From Lachnospiraceae bacterium (GTDB lineage Bacteria; Bacillota; Clostridia; Lachnospirales; Lachnospiraceae), in contig JAFSGY010000103.1 of the NCBI GenBank assembly GCA_017440575.1, positions 1 through 49,815 on the forward strand: a stretch of DNA of 49,815 nt. The letters are read 5' to 3'. Numbering within the stretch: the first letter of the stretch is position 1; every line of letters starts with the position of its first letter. Positions 1-7,430 of the stretch are shown piece by piece. The notes beneath the pieces are model-generated. The model was not told where the DNA came from, ran no database searches, and was given only the letters and a program-made list of their open reading frames with translations. The translations under genes and the position numbers were made by a program.

Positions 1-49
1 ATAGTGCAGTCCAAACCAAAAAACAAAAAACTTCATAAACAACGTCATG

Positions 50-71
50 GCGAAGCCCCCTTCGCTCTTTT
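50..71 (+). terminator. Possible terminator of an upstream plus-strand gene
   Basis: A 6-bp stem (GCGAAG/CTTCGC) with a CCCC loop is followed by TCTTTT. The gene it would end lies outside the window. The stem is short, so confidence is modest. The rest of 1-140 shows no gene or clear signal. Confidence 0.4.
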
Positions 72-140
72 GTCATGTCATTTTTCATTTCCTGCTTATT
101 ATACATCATATCTGACTTTTTGAGAACTTTCCTATAAAGT

Positions 141-182
141 AAAAAAGGAGTTAAAAATGAAAAAACATTTTTAACTCCTTTT
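141..182 (-). terminator. Terminator of the tRNA-Thr transcript
   Basis: A 17-bp perfect stem (143-159 with 166-182) and a six-base loop begin only 1 nt past the tRNA 3' end on the minus strand. The stem ends in A/T pairs and is followed by a T-rich stretch, as expected of an intrinsic terminator for a monocistronic tRNA. Confidence 0.75.
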
Positions 183-183
183 A

Positions 184-256
184 AGCTTTCGAAGGGACTC
201 GAACCCTCGACCTACTGATTACGAATCAGTTGCGCTACCAACTGCGCCACGAAAGC
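184..256 (-). tRNA. tRNA-Thr (anticodon CGT)
   Basis: The minus strand folds as a complete cloverleaf. It has a 7-bp acceptor (GCTTTCG/CGAAAGC), a D-arm, an anticodon stem ACTGA/TCAGT around loop TTCGTAA giving anticodon CGT (reads ACG, Thr), and a T-arm with GGTTCGAGTCC. The discriminator is U. CCA is not encoded and must be added after transcription. The gene stands alone with its own promoter and terminator. Confidence 0.95.
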
Positions 257-261
257 ATTAC

Positions 262-287
262 GTCGGCATAGCATTATGTATACCGAC
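262..287 (-). other. Hairpin in the 5' leader of the tRNA-Thr transcript
   Basis: A 9-bp stem (262-270 with 279-287, one G-U pair) begins about where transcription should start for the promoter at 294-322 and ends 5 nt before the mature tRNA. It would be the whole leader removed by RNase P. A processing or stability role is inference. Confidence 0.5.
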
Positions 288-293
288 TTAATT

Positions 294-322
294 ATTATAA
301 CTAGTATTATCCTATTTGGCAA
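294..322 (-). promoter_or_regulatory. Sigma-A-type promoter of tRNA-Thr
   Basis: On the minus strand TTGCCA and a perfect TATAAT are separated by 17 bp. The predicted start is near 287, about 30 nt before the tRNA. Confidence 0.75.
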
Positions 323-373
323 GAACTTTTTGTATAATTAATTATATCTTTATTCCAAAATCCTTCTTGTCCT

Positions 374-1240
374 TTATTCATTGTCATCCTTCAAAACATG
401 TACATCAAGCTTCTGATATGGAATTTCAATATTTTCCTTATCAAAGGTAAGCTTAATAGTTTCCAATAATCTCCACTTTAATTCCCAATACTTCGCATTT
501 TCACAATATACACGCAATCCCAGAACCACTTCACTTGCTCCCAAAGAATCCACAAAGACTTTCTTTGTATCATCCTGCTTTACATCGGCATCCTCATTAA
601 TGATTCTCCACAGAATGTCCTTTGCCTTTTGAATATCCGCATCATAAGATATGCCGACCGTAATGTCTACTCTACGTAAATGAGCCTCTGAAAAATTCGT
701 CATGGAATTATTTGCAAGTGTTCCATTTGGAAGAATAACTATTTTATTATCGCCTGTCTGAAGCTTAGTAAAAAAAATTCCTATCTCTTTTACAGTACCT
801 TCATTACCATTCGAGTCTTCAATAATATAATCACCTACACGGAATGGTTTCAAAAGCAAAATAAGAATACCGCCTGCGATATTGCTTAAGCTGCCCTGTA
901 AGGCAAGACCGACAGCTACTCCGGCACTTCCCATTAATGCAACAACGCTGGTTGCATCAAAACCAAAATTACTAGCAACTATCAATATCAAAATAATATT
1001 TAACGCGATTTTCAATAAGCTATCCAGAAACTGAATTACTCCTAGCTCTACACTTGCTTTTGTTAACGACTTTTTCAGTATTTTTCTTATTAGCTTTATC
1101 AATCGAAAACCTATAAAGAAAATCAATGCCGCAAAAAGGACTCTTACGCCGAGACTTAATGCCTTTTCTGGCAATTCAGCAATAAACCTTTCTAAAGCAT
1201 TCATGCTCTCATTTAATTCCCTTAATTCTTCCTGTGTCAT
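374..1240 (-). CDS. mscS: Small-conductance mechanosensitive channel, MscS family
   Basis: A 288-residue inner-membrane channel that opens under membrane tension to release solutes on hypo-osmotic shock. Three hydrophobic helices lie at about residues 30-52, 70-90 and 98-132. The third is Gly/Ala-rich (AGVAVGLALQGSLSNIAGG), the pore-lining TM3 of MscS. The beta domain follows, with the family signature PFRVGDYI and the conserved VILPNGTLANNSMTNFS stretch, then the alpha/beta cytosolic vestibule domain. Length matches E. coli MscS (286). The start is ATG at 1240. No clear terminator follows; 122 bp further on is the tRNA promoter. It lies in the same direction as DUF1015 but is separated from it by dispersed repeat copy A, so the two may not share a transcript. 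Confidence 0.92.
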   Translation of the reverse strand: MTQEELRELNESMNALERFIAELPEKALSLGVRVLFAALIFFIGFRLIKLIRKILKKSLTKASVELGVIQFLDSLLKIALNIILILIVASNFGFDATSVVALMGSAGVAVGLALQGSLSNIAGGILILLLKPFRVGDYIIEDSNGNEGTVKEIGIFFTKLQTGDNKIVILPNGTLANNSMTNFSEAHLRRVDITVGISYDADIQKAKDILWRIINEDADVKQDDTKKVFVDSLGASEVVLGLRVYCENAKYWELKWRLLETIKLTFDKENIEIPYQKLDVHVLKDDNE

Positions 1241-1251
1241 AATCTGCTCCC

Positions 1252-1372
1252 TAACTATTCAGTACCTTCATAGTTACATGTCAAAATCCATCTAAAATTG
1301 CTTCGCAATAGGATTTTGACTTACTAAATTTACATTTTCTTACGGCATACGCAGTAAATGCGCATGTCTGCC
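1252..1372 (-). repeat. Dispersed structured element, copy A
   Basis: About 120 bp between the DUF1015 stop and the mscS start, homologous to 41878-41995. It contains three hairpins: H1 1252-1258/1270-1276, H2 1280-1289/1311-1320 with an inner ATTGC/GCAAT stem, and H3 1344-1353/1359-1368 with a GTAAA loop. TTTTCTTACG between H2 and H3 is conserved in both copies. Paired positions differ between copies but stay complementary. Orientation is set to minus because both copies follow the 3' end of a minus-strand gene. Confidence 0.75.
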
Positions 1373-1405
1373 AAACAATTACCATGTATTTCACATACAG
1401 AATAA

Positions 1406-2644
1406 TTATGATAATGCATGAATAAATAAACCACTTCTAAGCTTTGGTTCGAACCATGTAGACTTTGGAGGCATCAAGCGATTGGCATCCGCTACACCAA
1501 ACAATTCATGAATAGATGTCGGATACATAGCAAATGCAACCTTGCAATCAGACTGAACTCTTCGTTCAAGTTCTTCAATACCACGAATCCCACCGATAAA
1601 GTCAATTCTCTTATCTGTCTTAGGATCTTCAATGCCAAGAACAGGAGCCAGGCAGTGATTCTGTAAAATGGCAACATCCAATCCATCTACAGGATCGTTA
1701 TTCTGAAACTCTTCCTTTACATCTAGCAAATACCATGTATTATTTAACAACATAGAAATCTGTCCTTTTTTCTCTGGCTTATGACATGAACTACCCTGTT
1801 CAGCAATCCGAAATACCTCCTGCACCTTCTGCAAGAATTCTTCTTCGTTTAATCCATTTAAATCTTTCACAACACGATTATAATCCATAATCATCAGTTC
1901 TTCATCAGCAAACAGAACTGACAAGAAATAATTAAACTCTTCTTCTCCCGTATATGCCGGATTCTCTTCTCTCTTCTTAAGTCCAACCTTTACTGCTGAA
2001 GCACAACGGTGATGTCCATCTGCAATGTAAATCTGCTCAATTCCTGCAAAGGTATTCTGAATAGTCACAACATCTGTTTCCACATCAATGCACCATACAC
2101 GATGTGTAATTCCATCCTCAGAAGTAAAATCATAAAGCGCAGGATTCTGTTTAGTTCTAGTAAGAATCTCTCTCAATACATCATTTGCACGATATGCAAG
2201 AAATATAGGTCCTGTCTGCGCATTACATGCATCAACGTGACGGATACGGTCAAGTTCCTTGTCTGCTCTGGTATTTTCATGCTTTTTAATAATCTGATTT
2301 TGATAATCATCTACACTTGCACATGCCACAATACCTGTCTGTACTCTACTATTCATAGTCAGTTCATAAATATAATAAACCGGCTTCTCCTCCTGAACAA
2401 ACTGACCCTTTTCTATCATTTCCCATAGCAAATCATGCGCCTTCTGGTAAACTCTATCATCATAAGTATCTACTGTTGCATCAAACTGTGTCTCCGCTCT
2501 GTCAATGTTCAAAAAAGAAAGAGACTTTCCCTGAACCACGGTAGTTGCTTCTTCTCTGTTATAAACATCATACGGCAATGCTGCTATTTCTGCCTCTAAT
2601 CCCTTCTTTGGTCTATATGCTCTAAAAGGTCTTATTACTGCCAT
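1406..2644 (-). CDS. DUF1015 family protein (uncharacterised, serine-locus associated)
   Basis: A 412-residue soluble protein of the DUF1015 family. The family hallmark is at the N-terminus (MAVIRPFRAYRP, then LPYDVYNREEA), with YIADGHHRCASA near the middle. Its biochemical role is not established; in many Clostridia it is encoded beside serC and serA, and serA lies about 1 kb upstream here. The start is ATG 2644 rather than the in-frame ATG 15 bp upstream, because that upstream ATG forms part of the GGAGG ribosome site for 2644. No membrane segments or signal peptide are seen. Dispersed element copy A follows 34 nt past the stop. Confidence 0.88.
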   Translation of the reverse strand: MAVIRPFRAYRPKKGLEAEIAALPYDVYNREEATTVVQGKSLSFLNIDRAETQFDATVDTYDDRVYQKAHDLLWEMIEKGQFVQEEKPVYYIYELTMNSRVQTGIVACASVDDYQNQIIKKHENTRADKELDRIRHVDACNAQTGPIFLAYRANDVLREILTRTKQNPALYDFTSEDGITHRVWCIDVETDVVTIQNTFAGIEQIYIADGHHRCASAVKVGLKKREENPAYTGEEEFNYFLSVLFADEELMIMDYNRVVKDLNGLNEEEFLQKVQEVFRIAEQGSSCHKPEKKGQISMLLNNTWYLLDVKEEFQNNDPVDGLDVAILQNHCLAPVLGIEDPKTDKRIDFIGGIRGIEELERRVQSDCKVAFAMYPTSIHELFGVADANRLMPPKSTWFEPKLRSGLFIHALS

Positions 2645-2791
2645 TTTTAATTCCTCCATTTATACTAATGTTTTTATGTAACCCTGTATTTTTCATTGTA
2701 TCAAAAGAATTACTTAAAATGAAGTCATTTATCATAATTTTATGAATAAAAATGTCGTTTTAACTACATACAATGACTACTGAGATGTATT

Positions 2792-2820
2792 TTGACAAGT
2801 ATTCCTTATAGTGTTAGAAT
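2792..2820 (+). promoter_or_regulatory. Promoter of the 94-residue gene at 2906
   Basis: TTGACA and TAGAAT are 17 bp apart on the plus strand. The predicted start lies about 80 nt before the ATG at 2906. Confidence 0.7.
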
Positions 2821-2905
2821 AAGTAGAACTATTTTGTAATCATGAAGATTGCAAACTCTTATAAAATACTTAATAACATAATGAGTTAGAAAGGATGACG
2901 TTACT

Positions 2906-3190
2906 ATGACACCAGAAGATAGAGTATTTCTTGAACGAATCAATGCATATGCTGACAATGTCCTACACGACATTGATCCACAGAAGACAAAAATTTCTTA
3001 CCAACTTGAAAAACTCAAGCCTATTATGGAAGAAATTGCTGCTGAAACAAGTTCATCCGTAACAGATGTCTTTATTAAATACATGGATCTCGCAAGCGAA
3101 GCAACTGTTGCTACTCAGAGAAAATTCCAAAGCACTGTAGGTAATATGACTAAATATGGTGATGTTCATGACACATTTTCCATTAATTAA
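2906..3190 (+). CDS. Small helical protein of unknown function (94 residues)
   Basis: I do not recognise a family. The protein is soluble, rather acidic in its first half and predicted mostly helical (MTPEDRVFLERINAYADNVL at the start), with no signal peptide or membrane segment. It looks like a real gene: a consensus sigma-A promoter lies about 80 nt upstream, AGAAAGGA precedes the ATG by about 10 nt, and a 22-bp terminator stem begins at the stop codon. It is monocistronic, divergent from DUF1015, and converges on a minus-strand small unit that shares the terminator. The coding potential is clear; the role is unknown. Confidence 0.75.
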   Translation: MTPEDRVFLERINAYADNVLHDIDPQKTKISYQLEKLKPIMEEIAAETSSSVTDVFIKYMDLASEATVATQRKFQSTVGNMTKYGDVHDTFSIN

Positions 3191-3238
3191 AAGGATAGAA
3201 AAAGGATGCTCCCCCAAGCATCCTTTTTCTATCCTTTT
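3189..3238. terminator. 22-bp bidirectional terminator hairpin
   Basis: A perfect 22-bp stem (3189-3210 with 3217-3238) with a six-base loop is flanked by T-runs on both strands. On the plus strand it ends the 94-residue gene. On the minus strand it would end the small unit starting near 3455. Confidence 0.85.
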
Positions 3239-3311
3239 ACACTGTTCGTAAGAATTTCCTTTTACATATTCCCTTTACACTTTTTTCAAGAATTTCCTTT
3301 TACACATTCCC
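3236..3311. repeat. Tandem 38-bp repeat, two copies
   Basis: Units 3236-3273 and 3274-3311 share 24-bp cores that differ at one base; the first third of the unit is more divergent. On the minus strand each unit encodes a CKRKFL-x2-V-stop peptide end, but 38 is not a multiple of three, so only the unit at 3274-3311 is in frame with the small gene at 3275-3379. It looks like a recent local duplication. Confidence 0.8.
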
Positions 3312-3379
3312 ACTTCTACACGGTTAACATTTCCCCATTTTTCTTCTTGTAAAAAACCCCCATTTTTTACAAGTATCAT
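3275..3379 (-). CDS. Candidate 34-residue basic peptide
   Basis: A short frame on the minus strand, MILVKNGGFL to CKRKFLKKV, net charge about +5, with no long hydrophobic stretch. It is supported by signals rather than homology: TAAGGA lies 7 nt before the ATG, an extended -10 promoter sits about 80 nt upstream, and the 22-bp bidirectional hairpin follows 36 nt after the stop. An 11-bp A/U hairpin (3346-3373) starts 5 nt inside the frame and could affect translation or act as an attenuator. The same frame stays open upstream to 3490, but that would begin within the promoter -35 box and has no ribosome site. It could instead be a non-coding RNA. Confidence 0.45.
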   Translation of the reverse strand: MILVKNGGFLQEEKWGNVNRVEVGMCKRKFLKKV

Positions 3380-3416
3380 TCTAAAATTCCTTATTACACA
3401 AACATTTACTTTACTC

Positions 3417-3484
3417 GTAACGTTGTTCTTTGGTGAGTGTAACATCGTTCTTACAAAAATGATTATTACACAGAACATCGTTAC
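3417..3484 (-). promoter_or_regulatory. Three operator-like sites around the small minus-strand promoter
   Basis: Three 13-bp sites share the core AAC-N3-GTT: 3472-3484 (between -35 and -10), 3439-3451 (just past the predicted start) and 3417-3429. The first is inverted relative to the others. Centre spacings are about 33 and 22 bp, close to three and two helical turns, so proteins would sit on one DNA face. The spacing does not fit a LexA box. The regulator is unknown. Confidence 0.55.
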
Positions 3485-3490
3485 TGTCAA
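3462..3490 (-). promoter_or_regulatory. Extended -10 promoter of the small minus-strand unit
   Basis: On the minus strand a perfect TTGACA (3485-3490) is followed after 17 bp by AATAAT (3462-3467), preceded by the TGn extension. The predicted start is near 3455. It does not serve serA or any other annotated gene. Confidence 0.65.
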
Positions 3491-3588
3491 CCTTAATTTA
3501 ACATTTTTTTGCTAATTTTTCTATATTTTGTATTGCTTTTACAATTTACGACAATGCAACTGAAACCTAAACATTTTCCTTTAAAATA

Positions 3589-3620
3589 CGAAAAAGGCAG
3601 CTGCAACACACAACTGCCTT
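3589..3620 (-). terminator. Terminator of serC-serA
   Basis: A 10-bp stem with one G-U pair (AAGGCAGTTG / CAGCTGCCTT on the minus strand) and a 7-nt loop is followed by TTTTTC, about 50 nt past the serA stop. The region 3240-3588 holds the small unit described separately and no other gene. Confidence 0.85.
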
Positions 3621-3672
3621 CCTTTATATGCCAAAACAATACCTTTCAACGAAACAATGTTCTTTTTGAATT

Positions 3673-4836
3673 TTATTTTACAACTCTTACTCGGAATACA
3701 CCATCAATAGCATTTAACTTTGTAACGATATCATCGTTCGCAGGTGCTTCAATATCCATAAGAGTATATGCATATTCTCCTCTTGATTTATTAGTCATAT
3801 CTGTAATATTAATTCCTGCTTCACCAAATACACCAGTAAACTTAGTAATCATATTTGCGATATTTTTATGTAATACAGCAACTCTTCCTGCCATTGTACA
3901 TACACCCATGTCACAGTTAGGATAGTTTACACTGTTCTTGATATTACCATTTTCAAGGTAATTCTTTAACTCATCTACTGCCATCATAGCACAGTTATCT
4001 TCTGATTCCTCTGTAGAAGCACCAAGATGAGGCATTACAATACATCCAGGATGACCTGCAGTCGTGGTATTTGCAAAATCAGAAACATACTTTCTAATCT
4101 TTCCAGATTCAAGACCTGCAATAACATCCTTTTCATTTGCAAGAAGGTCTCTTGCAAAGTTAAGAATAATCACACCTGGCTTCATCTTATCAATTGCATC
4201 TGCGTTAATCATACCCTTTGTAGAGTCAAGAAGCGGAACATGCACTGTAATATAATCACACTGAGTATAAATATCATCCACATTAAGCACATGCTTAACA
4301 TCACGGCTTAAGCTCCAAGCAGCATCAACGGAAAGATATGGATCATATCCATATACTTCCATTCCGAGATGAACTGCTGCATTTGCAACCTTAACACCAA
4401 TAGCACCAAGTCCAATAATACCTAATTTCTTTCCTGCAATTTCAGTACCTGCAAACTTGCTCTTTGCTTTTTCTGCATCTTTTCCAACTGTTTCTACATC
4501 CTTATTATCTTCAACCCACTTAATACCGCCTACAACATCACGTGCTGCAAGTAACATACCAGCGATAACAAGTTCTTTAACACCATTTGCATTAGCGCCT
4601 GGTGTATTAAAAACAACGATACCTTCTTCTGCACACTTATCAAGCGGAATATTATTAACACCCGCACCTGCTCTTGCAACTGCAAGAAGGCTTTCTGGCA
4701 TTTCCATTTCATGCATAGATGCACTTCTTACCAAAACTCCCTGTGCCTGTGCAATATCATCTGTCTTTTGATACTTATCTGTAAATCTATTTAATCCAAT
4801 ACTAGAAATCGGATTGAGGCAATGATACTGATACAT
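3673..4836 (-). CDS. serA: D-3-phosphoglycerate dehydrogenase
   Basis: First step of serine synthesis: oxidises 3-phosphoglycerate to 3-phosphohydroxypyruvate with NAD. The 387-residue protein has the D-isomer 2-hydroxyacid dehydrogenase fold. The NAD site is GLGAIG (142-147), the substrate-binding ARAGAGVNNIP loop is near 55-64, and the catalytic His is in MPHLGAST. A C-terminal ACT domain (about 315-387), the likely serine sensor, has the typical NITDMTNKSRGEYAYTLMDIE pattern. It lacks the long intervening domain of the 525-residue type and so is a short type. The serC stop TAA overlaps the serA ATG as TAATG, so translation should be coupled. A strong terminator follows. Confidence 0.95.
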   Translation of the reverse strand: MYQYHCLNPISSIGLNRFTDKYQKTDDIAQAQGVLVRSASMHEMEMPESLLAVARAGAGVNNIPLDKCAEEGIVVFNTPGANANGVKELVIAGMLLAARDVVGGIKWVEDNKDVETVGKDAEKAKSKFAGTEIAGKKLGIIGLGAIGVKVANAAVHLGMEVYGYDPYLSVDAAWSLSRDVKHVLNVDDIYTQCDYITVHVPLLDSTKGMINADAIDKMKPGVIILNFARDLLANEKDVIAGLESGKIRKYVSDFANTTTAGHPGCIVMPHLGASTEESEDNCAMMAVDELKNYLENGNIKNSVNYPNCDMGVCTMAGRVAVLHKNIANMITKFTGVFGEAGINITDMTNKSRGEYAYTLMDIEAPANDDIVTKLNAIDGVFRVRVVK

Positions 4837-5918
4837 TATAAATTCTCCTCCTCAAACTTCTTCATAAACTCTACAAGTTTCTCAACACCTTCAATTGGCA
4901 TTGCATTGTAGATACTTGCACGCATACCACCTACGGATCTATGTCCCTTTAAGTTCTCAAATCCTGCAGCCTTTGCTTCTTTAACAAACTTTGCATCTAA
5001 TTCTTCATTTCCTGTTACAAATGGAACGTTCATAAGAGAACGGTCTTCTTTTCTAACAGTTCCTTTGAAGAGCTTGCTCTCATCAAGGAAATCGTAAAGA
5101 ACTTTTGCCTTCTTCTCGTTATATTCCTTCATTGCAGCAAGACCACCCTGCTTCTTAATCCACTTAAATACCTTACCACAGATATAGATACCATATGCTG
5201 GTGGTGTATTATATAAAGAATCATTATCTGCATGAATCTTATACTTCAACATAGTTGGTGTACCAGGTAATGTATCTTCTGTAATTAAGTCTTCTCTAAT
5301 AATAACGATAACAACGCCTGCTGGTCCAATATTCTTCTGAACACCACCATAGATTACACCGTACTTAGTTACATCTACAGGCTCAGATAAAAAGCATGAA
5401 GAAACATCTGAAACTAAAGTCTTACCCTTTGTATTTGGTAATGTCTTGAACTTTGTTCCATAAATAGTATTATTTTCACAAATATAAACATAGTCTGCAT
5501 CTTCAGAAATAGGTAAATCTGAACAGTCAGGAATATATGAAAATGTTTCATCTTCACTAGATGCAATCTTATTTGCCTTTCCATACATGCAAGCTTCCTG
5601 ATATGCTTTCTTAGCCCACTGACCAGTTACAATATAGTCAGCAACACCATTCTTCATAAGATTCATAGGAATCATAGCAAACTGTTGGCTTGCTCCACCC
5701 TGTAAGAACAGTACCTTGTAATTATCAGGAATATTCATAAGTTCTCTTAAATCAGCTTCAGCTTCATTAATAATGGTCTCATATGCCTTCGAGCGATGGC
5801 TCATCTCCATTACCGACATTCCGGTTCCTTTATAGTCTAACATTTCGTCTGCAGCTTCTTTAAGGACTTCTTCAGGTAAAACTGCTGGACCTGCTGAAAA
5901 GTTGTACACTCTAGCCAC
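4836..5918 (-). CDS. serC: Phosphoserine aminotransferase
   Basis: A PLP enzyme that converts 3-phosphohydroxypyruvate and glutamate to phosphoserine. The 360-residue class V aminotransferase begins with the family signature ARVYNFSAGPAVLPEEVL and has the PLP lysine in YGGVQKNIGPAG near residue 195. The C-terminal GHRSVGGMRASIYNA, which binds substrate phosphate, is intact. The start is a GTG at 5918, with AGGAGG 9 nt upstream; in-frame ATGs further up (to 6047) would overlap the L,D-transpeptidase gene and lack a ribosome site. It is coupled to serA by a one-base stop/start overlap. An 85-bp gap to the transpeptidase gene holds no clear terminator, so read-through is possible. Confidence 0.95.
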   Translation of the reverse strand: MARVYNFSAGPAVLPEEVLKEAADEMLDYKGTGMSVMEMSHRSKAYETIINEAEADLRELMNIPDNYKVLFLQGGASQQFAMIPMNLMKNGVADYIVTGQWAKKAYQEACMYGKANKIASSEDETFSYIPDCSDLPISEDADYVYICENNTIYGTKFKTLPNTKGKTLVSDVSSCFLSEPVDVTKYGVIYGGVQKNIGPAGVVIVIIREDLITEDTLPGTPTMLKYKIHADNDSLYNTPPAYGIYICGKVFKWIKKQGGLAAMKEYNEKKAKVLYDFLDESKLFKGTVRKEDRSLMNVPFVTGNEELDAKFVKEAKAAGFENLKGHRSVGGMRASIYNAMPIEGVEKLVEFMKKFEEENL

Positions 5919-6003
5919 TTTCTTATTCCTCCTGGTTTTCTTAAAATTTAGGGTTTTTCCCTCTTGTAAATTTATATACAACATAAAATGTTGGATATTC
6001 CTC

Positions 6004-7404
6004 TTAGTAAAACATAATAACAGGTGTTCCAATTTCAACCATATCATACAACTCCTTCACTTTTTCAAGAGGAGTATTAATACAGCCATGAGAACCATCT
6101 GTCAGGTAGATGTCTCCACCAAATTCTTTACGCCATGACGCATCATGAATCCCAATATTGCCATGTACTGCCATCCAGTATTTTACAGGGGTAGCATAAT
6201 TTGCACCGCGCAACACTCGATTCTTCTGCTTATAATATACATAGCATACCGTTGCCGGAGTATCCCAATTGCGTTTCATATTGCCAGTTACAACCGGGGT
6301 CTCCAGTTTAAGCTTGCCATTCTTATAATAATACATCATTTGATTGCCCATATCAATCTCAATATAGGTTTTTCCAATATCATCAGCACCTTTTACAAAT
6401 GCCTCTGTTTTATATTCCGGTGTTCTAACAGTACGCTCCTTATTGATAAAGGCATTTTTTAAATATTCAAATTCTACTACTAAATCAAGCTCATTTCCAT
6501 AAGCTCCTCCCGCAATCTTAACAATATCGCCACGTGTAGTTTGAAAACTTCTCTCCATACCTACTGTATTATAAACAGAGCCCAGATATGCAACATATTC
6601 TTCAATCATTGCTTCATCTAATACTGGCAAATTATTCTCGTCATAAACAATATATCCTTGCTCATTTAGCATAATCCAGTCACAGACAACACCTTTATTA
6701 ATAATTTCTTTTCTGTCACCAAAATCATATATAAATGCAAAATCCTGAAAAGCTTCTATACCTTTCCACTTTTCCATTGTTTCTAACATTTTTTTGTTAT
6801 AGGGAATATCAATATAACAATCCTCTCGCAAATCAACCTCTGTTAATTGATTCACAATCGAATCCATAATTTTTTCTATTGCTTTCGTTTGTATTAGCAA
6901 ATTCTGCGTTTCATCAACCAAAATATAGCCATCCTCCAACGTTTTTACAATAGAAACTGTTTTTGCTTCATCATATAAATCTTCATTCAGCCATTCATTT
7001 GATAAAAGCTTTTGTCTCATGGTATCCAAATCATAATTATAATTCGGAACCAACTCAAAACTCTTGAATATATTTCCTCGTTTCAACCATCCCCATCCTG
7101 TATTCTGTGTCAACAATTCATTAACCGCAACAGAATAATCGACACATACACCATAGTCTTGATAGGAAAGCTCATAAACCTTTTCATCTAGAAGAGATAC
7201 ACAAATTTCAGGATAGACATACTGTTCCAATAGCATATCACTGACTTGTCGCGAAGTCATTCCTGTACAATAGTTACCATTAATCCATGTTCCAAAGGTA
7301 AATACATCCTTATAATAATATGTACTTAATACAGTAACAGCAAGCAAAACACTTGCTGCTACCGTAAGAATACTACAAAGAAAAACAATAATTCTTCTTT
7401 TCAT
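6004..7404 (-). CDS. L,D-transpeptidase with peptidoglycan-binding domain
   Basis: A cell-wall enzyme, probably making 3-3 peptidoglycan cross-links or anchoring proteins, acting outside the membrane. The 466-residue protein has an N-terminal membrane anchor (about 5-28). A long region of the putative peptidoglycan-binding/VanW-neighbour type follows, to about 330. The YkuD catalytic domain is at the C-terminus, with HGNIGIHDASW and the cysteine motif SHGCIN intact. The start ATG has GGGAG 7 nt upstream. It lies 26 bp after ilvB and 85 bp before serC on the same strand, an odd place between two amino-acid operons. No terminator is seen on either side, so it may be part of one long transcript. 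Confidence 0.9.
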   Translation of the reverse strand: MKRRIIVFLCSILTVAASVLLAVTVLSTYYYKDVFTFGTWINGNYCTGMTSRQVSDMLLEQYVYPEICVSLLDEKVYELSYQDYGVCVDYSVAVNELLTQNTGWGWLKRGNIFKSFELVPNYNYDLDTMRQKLLSNEWLNEDLYDEAKTVSIVKTLEDGYILVDETQNLLIQTKAIEKIMDSIVNQLTEVDLREDCYIDIPYNKKMLETMEKWKGIEAFQDFAFIYDFGDRKEIINKGVVCDWIMLNEQGYIVYDENNLPVLDEAMIEEYVAYLGSVYNTVGMERSFQTTRGDIVKIAGGAYGNELDLVVEFEYLKNAFINKERTVRTPEYKTEAFVKGADDIGKTYIEIDMGNQMMYYYKNGKLKLETPVVTGNMKRNWDTPATVCYVYYKQKNRVLRGANYATPVKYWMAVHGNIGIHDASWRKEFGGDIYLTDGSHGCINTPLEKVKELYDMVEIGTPVIMFY

Positions 7405-7430
7405 CTGTGTCTCCCTAAGACAACAACAAA

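Noticed and set aside
3417-3484. LexA (SOS) boxes
   Set aside because: The half-sites are AAC-N3-GTT; the Gram-positive SOS box needs GAAC-N4-GTTC, so spacing and outer bases do not fit.
3380-3490. Longer version of the small minus-strand frame (71 residues from 3490)
   Set aside because: It would begin in the -35 box of the promoter and has no ribosome site; the ATG at 3379 has both signals.
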